A stretch of DNA of 33,908 nt from Streptomyces noursei (GCF_001646665.1 NZ_LWBU01000300.1:75978-109885); one strand, 5' to 3'. Shown: positions 16,204 to 25,065, counted from the first letter of the stretch. Notes: generated by a model from the sequence alone, not told the origin. Program-made: numbers and translations.

Positions 16204-17793
16204 ATGACGATCCTCGACGACCTGACGGTCACCCACGCCGCCCCTGACCTGCGACGAGCCGCCGACGAGCTGCGCCGCCTCAAGGAGGAGGTGAGCCGCG
16301 GGCCCGACCCCGAGGCCACCAGGCGCCAGCACGCCAAGAACAAGCTCACCGCCCACGAACGCCTCGAGCTGCTCTTCGACCCGGACACCTTCACCGAGAT
16401 CGAGCCGCTGCGGCGGCACCGGGCGGTCGGGTTCGGGCTGGAGGACCGGAAACCGCACGGCGACGGTGTCGTGATCGGCTGGGGGCTGGTCCACGGCCGC
16501 ACCGTCTTCGCCTACGCGCACGACTTCCGCGTCTTCGCGGGAGCGCTCGGAGAGGCCCACGCCGCCAAGGTGCACAAGGTCATGGACCTCGCCGAGGCCG
16601 CCGGGGCACCGCTGGTCAGCCTCAACGACGGGGCCGGCGCCCGCATTCAGGAGGGCGTCACCGCGCTGGCCGGCTACGGCGGCATCTTCCGCCGCAACGT
16701 GGCGGCGTCCGGCGTCATCCCGCAGATCAGCGTGATGCTCGGGCCCTGCGCCGGTGGCGCCGCGTACTCCCCGGCCCTCACCGACTTCGTCTTCATGGTG
16801 CGGGAGACGGCCCAGATGTTCATCACCGGACCCGACGTGGTCCAGGCGGTGACCGGCGAGAAGATCACCCACAACGGCCTGGGCGGCGCCGACGTCCACG
16901 CCACCGCCTCCGGCGTCTGCCACTTCGCCTACGACGACGAGGCCGAATGCCTGGAGGACGTGCGGTTCCTGCTGTCCCTGCTGCCGTCCAACAACCGTGA
17001 GATGCCGCCGCCCGTCCCGGGCGACGACTCGCCGGACCGCCGCACCGACGCCCTCGCCGACCTGGTGCCCGCCGACCCCGGCCGGAGCTACGACATCCGC
17101 GGCGTCATCGAGGAGATCGTCGACGACGGCGAGTACTTCGAGGTCCACGAGGGCTGGGCGCGCAACGTGGTGTGCGCGCTGGCCCGGCTCGACGGGCACC
17201 CGGTCGGCATCGTGGCCAACCAGCCGGCGTCCCTCGCGGGCGTGCTGGACATCCACGCCAGCGAGAAGGCCGCGCGCTTCGTGTCGACCTGCGACGCCTT
17301 CAACATCCCGCTGGTGACCCTCGTCGACGTCCCCGGCTTCCTCCCGGGCGTCGACCAGGAACACAACGGCATCATCCGGCACGGCGCCAAGCTGCTGTAC
17401 GCGTACTGCAACGCCACCGTGCCCCGTATCTCGCTCGTGCTGCGCAAGGCCTACGGCGGCGCGTACATCGTGATGGACTCGCGCTCCATCGGAGCCGACC
17501 TGTCCTTCGCCTGGCCCACCAACGAGATCGCCGTGATGGGCGCCGAGGGCGCGGCGAACGTCATCTTCCGCCGTGAGATCGCCGCCTCGGACGACCCCGA
17601 GGCGCTGCGCGCACAGCGCATCCAGGAGTACAAGTCCGAGCTGATGCACCCCTATTACGCGGCCGAGCGCGGGCTCGTCGACGACGTCATCGAGCCGGGG
17701 GAGACCCGTCGCGTACTGATCCGCTCGCTCGCGATGCTCCGCGCCAAGAAGGCCGAAGTGCCTGCTCGCAAGCATGGCAACGTCCCCACGTGA
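16204..17793 (+). CDS. accB: Acyl-CoA carboxylase beta (carboxyltransferase) subunit
   Basis: Encodes 529 residues, a full-length crotonase-fold carboxyltransferase. Motifs include GAGARIQEGV, GPCAGGAAYSPALTDFVFM and VPGFLPGVDQEHNGIIRHGA, which form the two oxyanion/biotin-binding halves. The residue known to select the acyl-CoA in streptomycete enzymes (Asp422 in PccB, Ile in AccB) is Ile422 here, in GGAYIVM. By that rule acetyl-CoA should be accepted, giving malonyl-CoA for the polyketide synthase. Its partner epsilon subunit is probably the gene at 4631; no alpha subunit is present. It sits 45 bases after the SARP gene. Confidence 0.93.
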   Translation: MTILDDLTVTHAAPDLRRAADELRRLKEEVSRGPDPEATRRQHAKNKLTAHERLELLFDPDTFTEIEPLRRHRAVGFGLEDRKPHGDGVVIGWGLVHGRTVFAYAHDFRVFAGALGEAHAAKVHKVMDLAEAAGAPLVSLNDGAGARIQEGVTALAGYGGIFRRNVAASGVIPQISVMLGPCAGGAAYSPALTDFVFMVRETAQMFITGPDVVQAVTGEKITHNGLGGADVHATASGVCHFAYDDEAECLEDVRFLLSLLPSNNREMPPPVPGDDSPDRRTDALADLVPADPGRSYDIRGVIEEIVDDGEYFEVHEGWARNVVCALARLDGHPVGIVANQPASLAGVLDIHASEKAARFVSTCDAFNIPLVTLVDVPGFLPGVDQEHNGIIRHGAKLLYAYCNATVPRISLVLRKAYGGAYIVMDSRSIGADLSFAWPTNEIAVMGAEGAANVIFRREIAASDDPEALRAQRIQEYKSELMHPYYAAERGLVDDVIEPGETRRVLIRSLAMLRAKKAEVPARKHGNVPT

Positions 17794-18092
17794 CCACCCG
17801 GCGCGACTGGTCCATGTGGGCACGAGCGCCGATCGAGGGGACGGACGTTCCATGGCGTCACCGGAAACGGCGGCCCGCCACGAGCGGGCGCCCGTCCGGT
17901 CCGGCCGGCCGGGGCGTTCCCACCCCGAACAGCCCCGGCCGCCGCAGTGGCCCGGCCTCGGGCCCGGCACCTCTCCCGCACGGCAGACGGCAACAGCAGT
18001 GACACGGACGAAGGGATCGACAGTGGCCCGCACAGTTCCATCCGGCAGGTGCCCGTGGGGGCATTCGGCCCCGTCGAAGGCGAGGTAGCGGC
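17794..18092. other. 299-base spacer before KS-alpha, no supported gene
   Basis: An open frame from an ATG at 17852 to 18088 (78 codons, rich in Pro, Arg, Ser and Gly) has no recognisable domain and no convincing ribosome site. The spacer may hold a promoter for the minimal PKS genes; I could not identify a clear -35/-10 pair. Confidence 0.5.
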
Positions 18093-19358
18093 ATGCGCAG
18101 AGTCGCCATCACCGGACTGGGCGTCGTGGCCCCCGGCGGGGTCGGCGTGAAGGAGTACTGGGACCTCCTCACGGCGGGGCGCACCGCCACCCGCCGCATC
18201 TCCTTCTACGACCCCTCCCCGTTCCGCTCGCAGGTCGCCGCCGAGTGCGACTTCGACCCGGCGGCCGCGGGGCTCAGCCCTCAGGAGATCCGCAGGCTCG
18301 ACCGGGCCGCGCAGTTCGCGGTCGTCTCCACCCGCGAGGCCCTCGCCGACAGCGGCCTCGACATCGCGGCCCTCGACCCGGGGCGCGTCGGCACCTCGCT
18401 GGGCAGCGCGGTCGGCTGCACCACCAGCCTGGAGCGCGAGTACGTGGTGGTCAGCGACGGCGGCCGCAAGTGGAACGTCGACCACGAGTACGCCGTCCCC
18501 GAGCTGTACCGGCACTTCGTGCCCAGCTCGATGGCCGCCGAGGTGGGCCGTGCCGCGGGCGCCGAGGGACCGGCCGCCGTGGTCTCCACCGGCTGCACCT
18601 CGGGCCTGGACTCCCTCGGCCACGCCGTGGACCTCATCCGGGAGGGCACCGCCGACGTGATGATCGCCGGCGCCACCGAGGCACCTATCTCCCCGATCAC
18701 CTCGGCGTGCTTCGACGCCATCCACGCCACCACCCCCCGCAACGACACCCCGGAGAGCGCCTGCCGGCCCTTCGACCGGACCCGCAGCGGCCTCGTCCTC
18801 GGCGAGGGTGCCGCCATCCTGGTCCTGGAGGAGCTGGAGAGCGCCCGCCGGCGCGGCGCCCACATCTACGCGGAGATCGCGGGATTCGCCTCCCGTTGCA
18901 ACGCGTTCCACATGACCGGCCTGAAGCCCGACGGCCGCGAGATGGCGGAGGCCATCGACGTCGCCCTCGGCGAGGCCGCCCTCGCCCCGGACTCGGTGGA
19001 CTACATCAACGCCCACGGCTCCGGCACCAAGATGAACGACCGCCACGAGACCGGCGCGTTCAAGCGCAGCCTCGGCGCGCACGCGTACGAGACCCCGATC
19101 AGCTCCATCAAGTCGATGATCGGGCACTCCCTCGGCGCGATCGGTTCGCTGGAGATCGCCGCCTGCGCCCTGGCCATGGAGCACGGGGTGCTGCCGCCCA
19201 CCGCCAACCTCCACGACCCCGACCCGGAGCTGGACCTCGACTACATCCCGCTGACCGCCCGCGAGAAGAAGACCGACGTGGTGCTCAGCGTGGGCAGCGG
19301 CTTCGGCGGATTCCAGAGCGCCATGGTGCTGGCCCGCCCGGAGAGGAGAACCGCATGA
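18093..19358 (+). CDS. Type II PKS ketosynthase alpha (KS-alpha)
   Basis: Encodes 421 residues. The catalytic triad is visible: Cys168 in STGCTSGLDS, His308 in NAHGSGT and His345 in MIGHSLGA, with Lys340 just before. The sequence shows the typical KS-alpha blocks FVPSSMAAEVGR and RPFDRTRSGLVLGEGA. As a heterodimer with KS-beta it performs iterative decarboxylative condensation of malonyl-ACP onto the starter. The ATG at 18093 follows GAGGTAGCG, and its stop overlaps the KS-beta start in ATGA, giving strict translational coupling. Confidence 0.97.
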   Translation: MRRVAITGLGVVAPGGVGVKEYWDLLTAGRTATRRISFYDPSPFRSQVAAECDFDPAAAGLSPQEIRRLDRAAQFAVVSTREALADSGLDIAALDPGRVGTSLGSAVGCTTSLEREYVVVSDGGRKWNVDHEYAVPELYRHFVPSSMAAEVGRAAGAEGPAAVVSTGCTSGLDSLGHAVDLIREGTADVMIAGATEAPISPITSACFDAIHATTPRNDTPESACRPFDRTRSGLVLGEGAAILVLEELESARRRGAHIYAEIAGFASRCNAFHMTGLKPDGREMAEAIDVALGEAALAPDSVDYINAHGSGTKMNDRHETGAFKRSLGAHAYETPISSIKSMIGHSLGAIGSLEIAACALAMEHGVLPPTANLHDPDPELDLDYIPLTAREKKTDVVLSVGSGFGGFQSAMVLARPERRTA

Positions 19359-20575
19359 CCACGGCAACCGTGGTGACCGGCCTCGGCGTCACCGCCCCCA
19401 ACGGGCTGGGGACCGAGGACTTCTGGAAGGCCACCCTCGCCGGCGAGTCCGGCCTGGGCCCGGTCACCCGCTTCGACGCCGGCCAGTACCCCTCGCGCAT
19501 CGCCGGCGAGGTGTCGGACTACGTGGCCGAGGAGCACATCCCCAGTCGGCTGATGCCGCAGACCGACCACATGACCCGCCTCGCGCTGACGGCGGCGGAC
19601 TGGGCCCTGGCGGACGCCGGCATCGACCCGGAGCAGATGCCCGAGTTCGGCATCGGCGTGGTGACCTCGGCGTCCGGAGGGGCCGTCGAGTTCGGCCAGC
19701 GGGAACTGCAGAACCTGTGGAGCAAGGGCAAGGAGTACGTCAGCGCGTACCAGTCCTTCGCCTGGTTCTACGCCGTCAACACCGGCCAGATCTCCATCCG
19801 CCACAAGCTGCGCGGCCCCAGCGGCGTGCTCCTCACCGAGCAGGCCGGCGGCATCGACGCCATCGGCCAGGCCCGCCGCCACGTCCGCAAGGGTTTCCCG
19901 GCGGTCATCTCCGGCGGCGTCGACGCGGCCATCTGCCCCTGGGGCTGGGTCCCGCAGATCGCCTCCGGTCTGATGAGCACGGTCGACGACCCCGAGCGGG
20001 CCTACCTGCCCTTCGCGGCCGACGCCAGTGGATACGTGCCGGGCGAGGGCGGCGCGATCCTCATCGTCGAGGACGAGCGGTCGGCGCGGGAACGCGGCGC
20101 CGGCCAGGTCTACGGGGAGATCGCCGGGTACGCCGCGACCCTCGACCCGGCACCCGGCTCCGGCCGCCCGCCGGGGCTGCGCCGGGCCGCCGAGAACGCC
20201 CTCGCCGACGCGGGGCTCACCCCCGCGGACGTGGACGTCGTCTTCGCCGACGCCGCCGGCACGCCCGCGGCGGACCGGGCCGAGGCCGAGGCCATCACCG
20301 GGATCTTCGGGCCCCACGGCGTACCCGTGACCGCGCCCAAGACCATGACGGGGCGGCTGCTCGCCGGAGGCGCCGCCCTCGACGTGGCGACCGCCCTGCT
20401 GGCCCTGCGGGACGGGGTCGTCCCGCCGACCGCGCACGTGACCGAGGCCGCACCGGAGCACCGCATCGACCTCGTCACCGGCCAGGCCAGGGAGGCGGAC
20501 CTGCGCACCGCGCTCGTCCTGGCCCGAGGGCACGGCGGTTTCAACGCGGCGCTCGTCGTACGGCGCGCCGCCTGA
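19355..20575 (+). CDS. Type II PKS chain length factor (KS-beta)
   Basis: Encodes 406 residues with a KS fold. The active-site Cys is replaced by Gln163 in TEQAGGIDA, the diagnostic mark of chain length factors. The C-terminal third is shorter and lacks the His-containing catalytic blocks of KS-alpha. It shapes the tunnel that sets polyketide length in the heterodimer. The chain length cannot be read from the sequence by eye; alignment of the gating residues with characterised CLFs would be required. Confidence 0.97.
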   Translation: MTTATVVTGLGVTAPNGLGTEDFWKATLAGESGLGPVTRFDAGQYPSRIAGEVSDYVAEEHIPSRLMPQTDHMTRLALTAADWALADAGIDPEQMPEFGIGVVTSASGGAVEFGQRELQNLWSKGKEYVSAYQSFAWFYAVNTGQISIRHKLRGPSGVLLTEQAGGIDAIGQARRHVRKGFPAVISGGVDAAICPWGWVPQIASGLMSTVDDPERAYLPFAADASGYVPGEGGAILIVEDERSARERGAGQVYGEIAGYAATLDPAPGSGRPPGLRRAAENALADAGLTPADVDVVFADAAGTPAADRAEAEAITGIFGPHGVPVTAPKTMTGRLLAGGAALDVATALLALRDGVVPPTAHVTEAAPEHRIDLVTGQAREADLRTALVLARGHGGFNAALVVRRAA

Positions 20576-20994
20576 CACCGCGCACGGCGCCGGGCGAGCC
20601 CGCTCCGGCGCCGTGCCGCCCCGCCGGGGACGGCTTACCGGCCCACCGGCCCGCACGGCCGCAGCGCACCGCACCGCACCGGGCCGATGCCGGACGGCAG
20701 GCCGCCGGCGGCCGTCCGGCGGTGACGGGGCGGCGGCGGGGCGACAGCGCCGACGGACGCGCCGGGCGACGGGCCCGGCGCGCGCCACCGGCCGGCACGG
20801 GCTCATGTCCCGGCGCGGACTCCCACCCGGCGCCCCCGTCCGACACCCGCCCCGCCGGGGACCCCGCCCCGGCCCCACCGACCACCCCCACGGCACACCC
20901 CCCACACCACAGCTCCCGCCGGAAGCACGTTCAGGAACCGGCTGGGGTCCGACAGGCACCACCCGAGTAGTTCTACGAGAGGACGGCACCGACC
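20576..20994. other. 419-base non-coding spacer between KS-beta and ACP
   Basis: Minimal PKS genes are usually almost contiguous, but here a 419-base, extremely GC-rich stretch intervenes. Open frames across it are rich in Arg, Pro and Gly and look spurious. It contains the hairpin at 20689-20720 and a short GCACC run (about 20674-20690). It may carry a separate ACP promoter or be the scar of a deleted gene. Confidence 0.65.
20689..20720. terminator. 10-bp stem hairpin in the KS-beta/ACP spacer
   Basis: GCCGGACGGC at 20689-20698 pairs exactly with GCCGTCCGGC at 20711-20720 across a 12-base loop. No T run follows. It could act as a terminator, an attenuator or an mRNA 3'-end stabiliser. Confidence 0.5.
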
Positions 20995-21264
20995 ATGACC
21001 ACGACGACCACCACCGTCACCCTGGCCGACCTGACCCGCATGCTCCGCGAGAGCGCCGGTGAGGAGGAGGGCATCGACCTGGACGGCGACGTCATCGACA
21101 CCCCCTTCATGGACCTCGGCTACGACTCCCTCGCCCTGCTCCAGGTCATAGGCCAGATCCAGCGCGAGTACGGCATCGAGATCCCCGACGACGCCGTCGT
21201 CGACGCCGAGACCCCGGGCGCGCTCCTGGCCCTCATCAACGCCGGTCAGGGCACCGCAGCCTGA
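20995..21264 (+). CDS. Type II PKS acyl carrier protein
   Basis: Encodes 89 residues, the normal size. The phosphopantetheine attachment motif is LGYDSLALL with Ser45, followed by the acidic helix and the EIPDDAVVDAETPGALLALIN segment typical of polyketide ACPs. It carries the growing chain for KS-alpha/KS-beta and must be activated by a PPTase such as the one at 9672. It is separated from KS-beta by 419 bases and from the AT gene by a hairpin, so its expression may be set independently. Confidence 0.97.
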   Translation: MTTTTTTVTLADLTRMLRESAGEEEGIDLDGDVIDTPFMDLGYDSLALLQVIGQIQREYGIEIPDDAVVDAETPGALLALINAGQGTAA

Positions 21265-21278
21265 TCCGGTCCCCGAAC

Positions 21279-21318
21279 GCGGCCGCCCCGCCAACATCCC
21301 CCGTAGCGGGGCGGCCGC
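21279..21318. terminator. 13-bp perfect hairpin between ACP and AT genes
   Basis: GCGGCCGCCCCGC at 21279-21291 is the exact reverse complement of 21306-21318, with a 14-base loop. It sits 14 bases after the ACP stop and 54 bases before the AT start. It probably gives partial termination or protects ACP mRNA, lowering AT relative to ACP. Confidence 0.7.
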
Positions 21319-21372
21319 CTCCCACCCAGCACTCCGCCGGCGGCCGGAGCCGCGGCCCCACGAGGAGGAAGC

Positions 21373-23166
21373 ATGTCTCTCACGTCGTCCAGCGCGGTCG
21401 TCCGGCGACTCGTCGTCAGCCCCGGCCCCGCGCACGAGCAGCGGGCACAGTCCGTGGCCTCGGCCGCCGCCGTGTCGGCCGTACTCCGCGCCTTCGGACG
21501 CCCCCCGGGACAGCTCCCGGCGCGCACCGTCGTCCACATCGGAGCGGCCGCCCTCGACCCGGACCTCGGGCCCGAGCACGAGGGGTTCACCGTCCGCACC
21601 GCGCTCACCCCCGGCCGCGCCCTGCGCCAGGCCCACCGCGAACTCCAGGACGGCACTGCCGACTTCGCCATGGTCGCCGGGTTCGGCGAACCGGACCCGC
21701 ACACCATCACCGTGTACGCCGTCAAGCGGGCCGCCGAGGCGGTCGCCGACGCCGACCGCGTCCTCGGCCTGCTGGACGTCTCCGGCGCGGACGAGGACGC
21801 CCTGCCGCCGCTGCGCCCGCTGTACCACGGCCACCGCTCCACCGCCCCCGAACGCCACCGGCTGCTGCTCTGGTCGGGCCGGGACGCGGACGACGAGGAG
21901 CGGGTGCGCGGCGAACTGCTGCCGCTGCTGAGCGGCCTGCACAGCGAGGCGTTCCCCGCCCTGCCCACCGCCGTGCCGTGCGGAACACCGCCGGGGCCCG
22001 TGCGCGGGGCGGCCGTCGCCGTCGCCGCGCTCGCCGCCGGCACCGTCCACAAGGCCAGGGCCGTACGCGCCGACCGGCCCCGCCCGGTCGCCCTGCTCTT
22101 CCCCGGCCAGGGGTCCCAGCACACCGGCATGGCCCGCGGCCTGTACCGCCGCGAGCCCGTGTTCACCGCGGCCGTCGACGCCGCCCTCGCCCACATGGGG
22201 GAGGAGGGGCAGCGGATCCGGGAGGACTGGCTCACGACCGGCCGGCCGCGCGTCCCCATCGACGACGTGCGCCGCGCCCAGCCGCTGCTGTTCGCGATCG
22301 ACTACGCGCTCGGCCGGATGGTCCTCGGGTGGGGCGTGCGCCCCGTGGCGCTCCTCGGGCACAGCGCCGGAGAGCTGGTCGCGGCGGTCGTCGCCGGTGT
22401 CGTGTCGCTGTCCGACGCGGTCGCCATGGTGATGACCCGGGTCCGCGAGGCGGTGCGGATCCCGGCCGGCGGCATGCTGGCCGTCGCCGCGAGCGAGACG
22501 CAGATGGCCCCGTACCTGAACGCGGACGTGGCCGTGGCGGCCGTCAACGCCGCCCAGCAGGTGATGCTCGCCGGGGCGGCGGAGCCGCTCGCGGCCGCCG
22601 AGGCCCGGCTGCGGGCCGACGGCTTCACCGTGGTCACGGTGCCGGCGACCAGCCCCTTCCACTCCCCGGCGATGGCCCCCGCCTCCGACGCGGTGGAGGC
22701 TGACTACCGCGGCATCCCGTTCCGCGAGCCGGCCCTGCCGCTGTACTCCGGCTACACCGGTGCGCTGATGCGCCCCGAGGACGCGCTCAGTCCGCGGTTC
22801 TGGGCCCGCCAGATCACCGACACCGTCCACTTCCGCGCGGCGCTGGAGGAACTCGTCGCCATCGAGGACGTCCTGCTGATCGAGGCCGGGCCGCGCCAGA
22901 CGCTCACCGCGTTCGCCCGCCGGCACCGGGCCGTCCGCCTCGGCGCCAGCGCGGTCTCCCCGCTGCTGCCCGCCCGCGGCGGCACGGCGGAGGCCGACCG
23001 GCAGTCGGTGCTGGCCGCGGCGGCGCGGATCTGGACCGAGGGGCACGACCTCGACATGGACGCCGTGTCCCGGCTGTGGACGTGGAGCGACGAGGAGGAC
23101 GCCGCCCCGTCCGCGGGGGCCGGGGCGGCGGCACGGCGCGAACCGGCGCCCGCCCTGCGCTCATGA
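21373..23166 (+). CDS. Acyltransferase with N-terminal headless KS remnant
   Basis: Encodes 597 residues, about twice the size of a discrete AT. Residues 237-540 are a complete AT: GQGSQ (245-249), nucleophile Ser331 in GHSAGE and His430 in SPFHSP. The four-residue specificity patch reads SPFH, neither HAFH (malonyl) nor YASH (methylmalonyl) exactly, though Phe before His favours malonyl. Residues 50-200 resemble the last part of a KS (DFAMVAGFGEP) plus the KS-AT linker of modular synthases (LLLWSGRDADDEERVRGELLPLLSG), so the gene probably derives from a modular KS-AT. It may load malonyl or a starter acyl group onto an ACP. The C-terminal 40 residues are low-complexity. Start at 21373 follows GAGGAGGAAG. 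Confidence 0.87.
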   Translation: MSLTSSSAVVRRLVVSPGPAHEQRAQSVASAAAVSAVLRAFGRPPGQLPARTVVHIGAAALDPDLGPEHEGFTVRTALTPGRALRQAHRELQDGTADFAMVAGFGEPDPHTITVYAVKRAAEAVADADRVLGLLDVSGADEDALPPLRPLYHGHRSTAPERHRLLLWSGRDADDEERVRGELLPLLSGLHSEAFPALPTAVPCGTPPGPVRGAAVAVAALAAGTVHKARAVRADRPRPVALLFPGQGSQHTGMARGLYRREPVFTAAVDAALAHMGEEGQRIREDWLTTGRPRVPIDDVRRAQPLLFAIDYALGRMVLGWGVRPVALLGHSAGELVAAVVAGVVSLSDAVAMVMTRVREAVRIPAGGMLAVAASETQMAPYLNADVAVAAVNAAQQVMLAGAAEPLAAAEARLRADGFTVVTVPATSPFHSPAMAPASDAVEADYRGIPFREPALPLYSGYTGALMRPEDALSPRFWARQITDTVHFRAALEELVAIEDVLLIEAGPRQTLTAFARRHRAVRLGASAVSPLLPARGGTAEADRQSVLAAAARIWTEGHDLDMDAVSRLWTWSDEEDAAPSAGAGAAARREPAPALRS

Positions 23167-23381
23167 AGGTGGCCCTCCGGTTCCTGCGCGGCTGTTACGA
23201 CGCCCTGGCCGCCGCCGGGTGGCTGTGGCTGGGCGTACCGATGCCGCCGCCCCCGGAACAGCGACCCACCCTGCGGCCCCCGCCGCACGGCCACCCCGAG
23301 CGGCTGCGGCCCGACCTGCCGCCGAGCGAAGCGGAGCGGGCGCTGTGGCAGCAGCTGCTGGAGCCGGCACGTAAAGGGTGA
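23163..23381 (+). CDS. DUF6059-like small protein
   Basis: Encodes 72 residues. A hydrophobic N-terminal helix (ALRFLRGCYDALAAAGWLWLG) is followed by a Pro-rich linker, then GHPERLRPDLPPSEAERALWQQL, the pattern I associate with DUF6059 proteins, small streptomycete proteins often found beside SARP or other regulatory genes. Function is unknown. Its ATG overlaps the AT stop (ATGA), so it is cotranslated with the PKS genes, and a hairpin follows immediately. Confidence 0.75.
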   Translation: MKVALRFLRGCYDALAAAGWLWLGVPMPPPPEQRPTLRPPPHGHPERLRPDLPPSEAERALWQQLLEPARKG

Positions 23382-23427
23382 CGGGGGACGGGCGTTACGC
23401 CGCATGGCGGGCGCCCGTGTCTCCCGT
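23381..23427. terminator. Composite hairpin closing the PKS operon
   Basis: ACGGGCG (23388-23394) pairs with CGCCCGT (23412-23418), and an outer ACGGG (23381-23385) pairs with CCCGT (23423-23427). It begins at the last base of the DUF6059 gene's stop codon. This is the likely end of the biosynthetic operon. Confidence 0.7.
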
Positions 23428-23533
23428 GCAGCCGAAGAAACGTTAATCCGGCATCGTCGGACGTTCCGTCGGAAACACCTGGGGTTCGGCACGTCTTCCC
23501 CGGAAGAGACCCCCCGAACAGAGGTGACACCCG

Positions 23534-24892
23534 ATGCTCCACAGACACGCCGCAGCCGCGTGCGCCACCCTCACCACCGTCGGCGCGCTCGTGCTGGCCG
23601 GCCCGCCCGCCGCTGTCGCCGGCGAGGCGCCCGTACCGCCGTCGACCCCCTCGGCGGCCGGCACACCCGGCGCCGAGAAGCCTTCCCCGGCCCTCCTCGA
23701 CGCCATGCAGCGCGACCTCGGCCTGACCCGGGAGCAGGCCGAGACCCGCCTGAAGAACGAGGCCGAGGCCGGCGCGCGGGCCGGCCGCCTCCAGAACACC
23801 CTGGGCGACCGGTTCGCCGGGGCGTGGGTGAGCGGTCCGGTCTCCGCCACCCTCACCGTCGCCACCACCGACGCCGCCGACACCGCCGCCATCAAGGCGG
23901 GCGGGGCCGAGGCGAAGGTGGTCCGCCACGGGCTCAAGCGGCTGGAGGCCGCCAAGGCGAAGCTGGACCAGGGCTCGGTGCGGACCAGGACCACCGACGC
24001 CCCCGTCTGGTACGTCGACCCGCGCACCAACAGCGTGACGCTGGAGGCCGCCAAGGACACCGCCGCCGACGTCTTCCTCACCGCCACCGGCGTCGAGCGC
24101 GACCTCGTGCGGGTCAAGGCGACGACCGAGCGGCCGCGCCCGCTGGCGCACGAGATCCGCGGCGGCGACGCCTACTACATCGGCACCAGCCGCTGCTCGG
24201 TCGGGTTCGCGGTGGTCTCCGGCACCCAGGAGGGCTTCGCCACGGCCGGTCACTGCGGCCAGGCCGGCGCCGCCACCATGGGGCACAACAAAGTGGCGCA
24301 GGGCGCGTTCAAGGCGTCGACCTTCCCCGGCAAGGACATGGCCTGGGTGGCCGCCAACGCCGAGTGGACGGCCACGGCGCACATCAAGGGCCAGGGCGAC
24401 CAGAACGTCGAGGTGGCCGGTTCCACCGAGGCCCTGATCGGCGCGTCCATCTGCCGCTCCGGCTCCACCACCGGCTGGCACTGCGGCACCGTCGAGCAGC
24501 ACGACACCAGCGTGTCGTACCTCCAGGGCACGGTGAAGGGCCTGACCCGCACCACGGTCTGCGCCGAGCCGGGCGACTCGGGCGGCCCGTACATCTCCGG
24601 TACGCAGGCCCAGGGCGTCACCTCCGGCGGATCCGGCAACTGCAAGGACGGCGGCACCACCTTCCACCAGCCGGTCAACCCGCTGCTCCAGGAGTACGGG
24701 CTGACGCTGAAGACCAACGCCGCCGACCCGGGCGACACCGGCAAGGCCGGCACCACCTGGGCCGCCGGCAAGGTCTACCGGGTGGGCGACCGGGTCACCC
24801 ACGAAGGGGTCCCCTACCGGTGCCTCCAGCCGCACCAGGCCCAGCCCGGCCTGCACCCCTCGGGCGCGGCCGGCCTCTGGCAGCGCGCCTGA
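23534..24892 (+). CDS. Secreted S1-family (alpha-lytic/streptogrisin type) serine protease with C-terminal CBM5/12
   Basis: Encodes 452 residues. A Sec signal peptide (about 1-29, cleavage near AVAGEA) is followed by an alpha-lytic-type propeptide (about 50-200) and the mature chymotrypsin-fold domain. The catalytic triad is His240 (TAGHC), Asp268 (KDMAW) and Ser349 (GDSGGP). Paired Cys residues (221/241, 307/317, 343/370) fit the three disulfides of streptogrisins. Residues 407-452 (TTWAAGKVYRVGDRVTHEG, ending in LW) form a chitin-binding-like CBM5/12 module, as in streptogrisin C. It degrades extracellular protein, perhaps held on chitin. It has its own ribosome site (GAGGTGA) and is unrelated to the PKS operon. 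Confidence 0.95.
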   Translation: MLHRHAAAACATLTTVGALVLAGPPAAVAGEAPVPPSTPSAAGTPGAEKPSPALLDAMQRDLGLTREQAETRLKNEAEAGARAGRLQNTLGDRFAGAWVSGPVSATLTVATTDAADTAAIKAGGAEAKVVRHGLKRLEAAKAKLDQGSVRTRTTDAPVWYVDPRTNSVTLEAAKDTAADVFLTATGVERDLVRVKATTERPRPLAHEIRGGDAYYIGTSRCSVGFAVVSGTQEGFATAGHCGQAGAATMGHNKVAQGAFKASTFPGKDMAWVAANAEWTATAHIKGQGDQNVEVAGSTEALIGASICRSGSTTGWHCGTVEQHDTSVSYLQGTVKGLTRTTVCAEPGDSGGPYISGTQAQGVTSGGSGNCKDGGTTFHQPVNPLLQEYGLTLKTNAADPGDTGKAGTTWAAGKVYRVGDRVTHEGVPYRCLQPHQAQPGLHPSGAAGLWQRA

Positions 24893-24909
24893 CCGGCACC
24901 GCGGCAGGA

Positions 24910-24944
24910 GCGGGGCCCGGCCCGCCCGCGGGACCGGGCCCCGC
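24910..24944. terminator. 11-bp GC hairpin after the protease gene
   Basis: GCGGGGCCCGG at 24910-24920 is the exact reverse complement of 24934-24944, with a 13-base loop. It lies 18 bases after the protease stop. Confidence 0.7.
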
Positions 24945-25065
24945 GCCACGCCCGGCGCAGGCCCGCGCCACGCCCGCCCCGGCGGCCCTCCCCCCCCCCG
25001 GGCAGCCCGCGCCCCGGCCCGGCCCGCGGAAGCACGACGGCCGCGGCCGTGGCAGCCTGAGGAAC

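Noticed and set aside
15244..18033. 929-codon open frame on the - strand opposite SARP and carboxyltransferase
   Set aside because: Antisense shadow with repetitive Val/Gly/Asp/Arg composition; both + strand genes are well supported.
17852..18088. Possible 78-residue gene before KS-alpha
   Set aside because: No domain, no good ribosome site, composition like translated non-coding GC-rich DNA.
20671..20690. GCACC short tandem repeat as a regulatory element
   Set aside because: Only three or so 5-base units in a GC-rich spacer; chance is sufficient.
20613..21062. Possible gene in the KS-beta/ACP spacer
   Set aside because: Arg/Pro-rich low-complexity frame that runs into the ACP gene in another frame.
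20803..23046. 747-codon - strand frame opposite ACP and AT
   Set aside because: Same shadow effect; no recognisable domain and it crosses two clear + strand genes.
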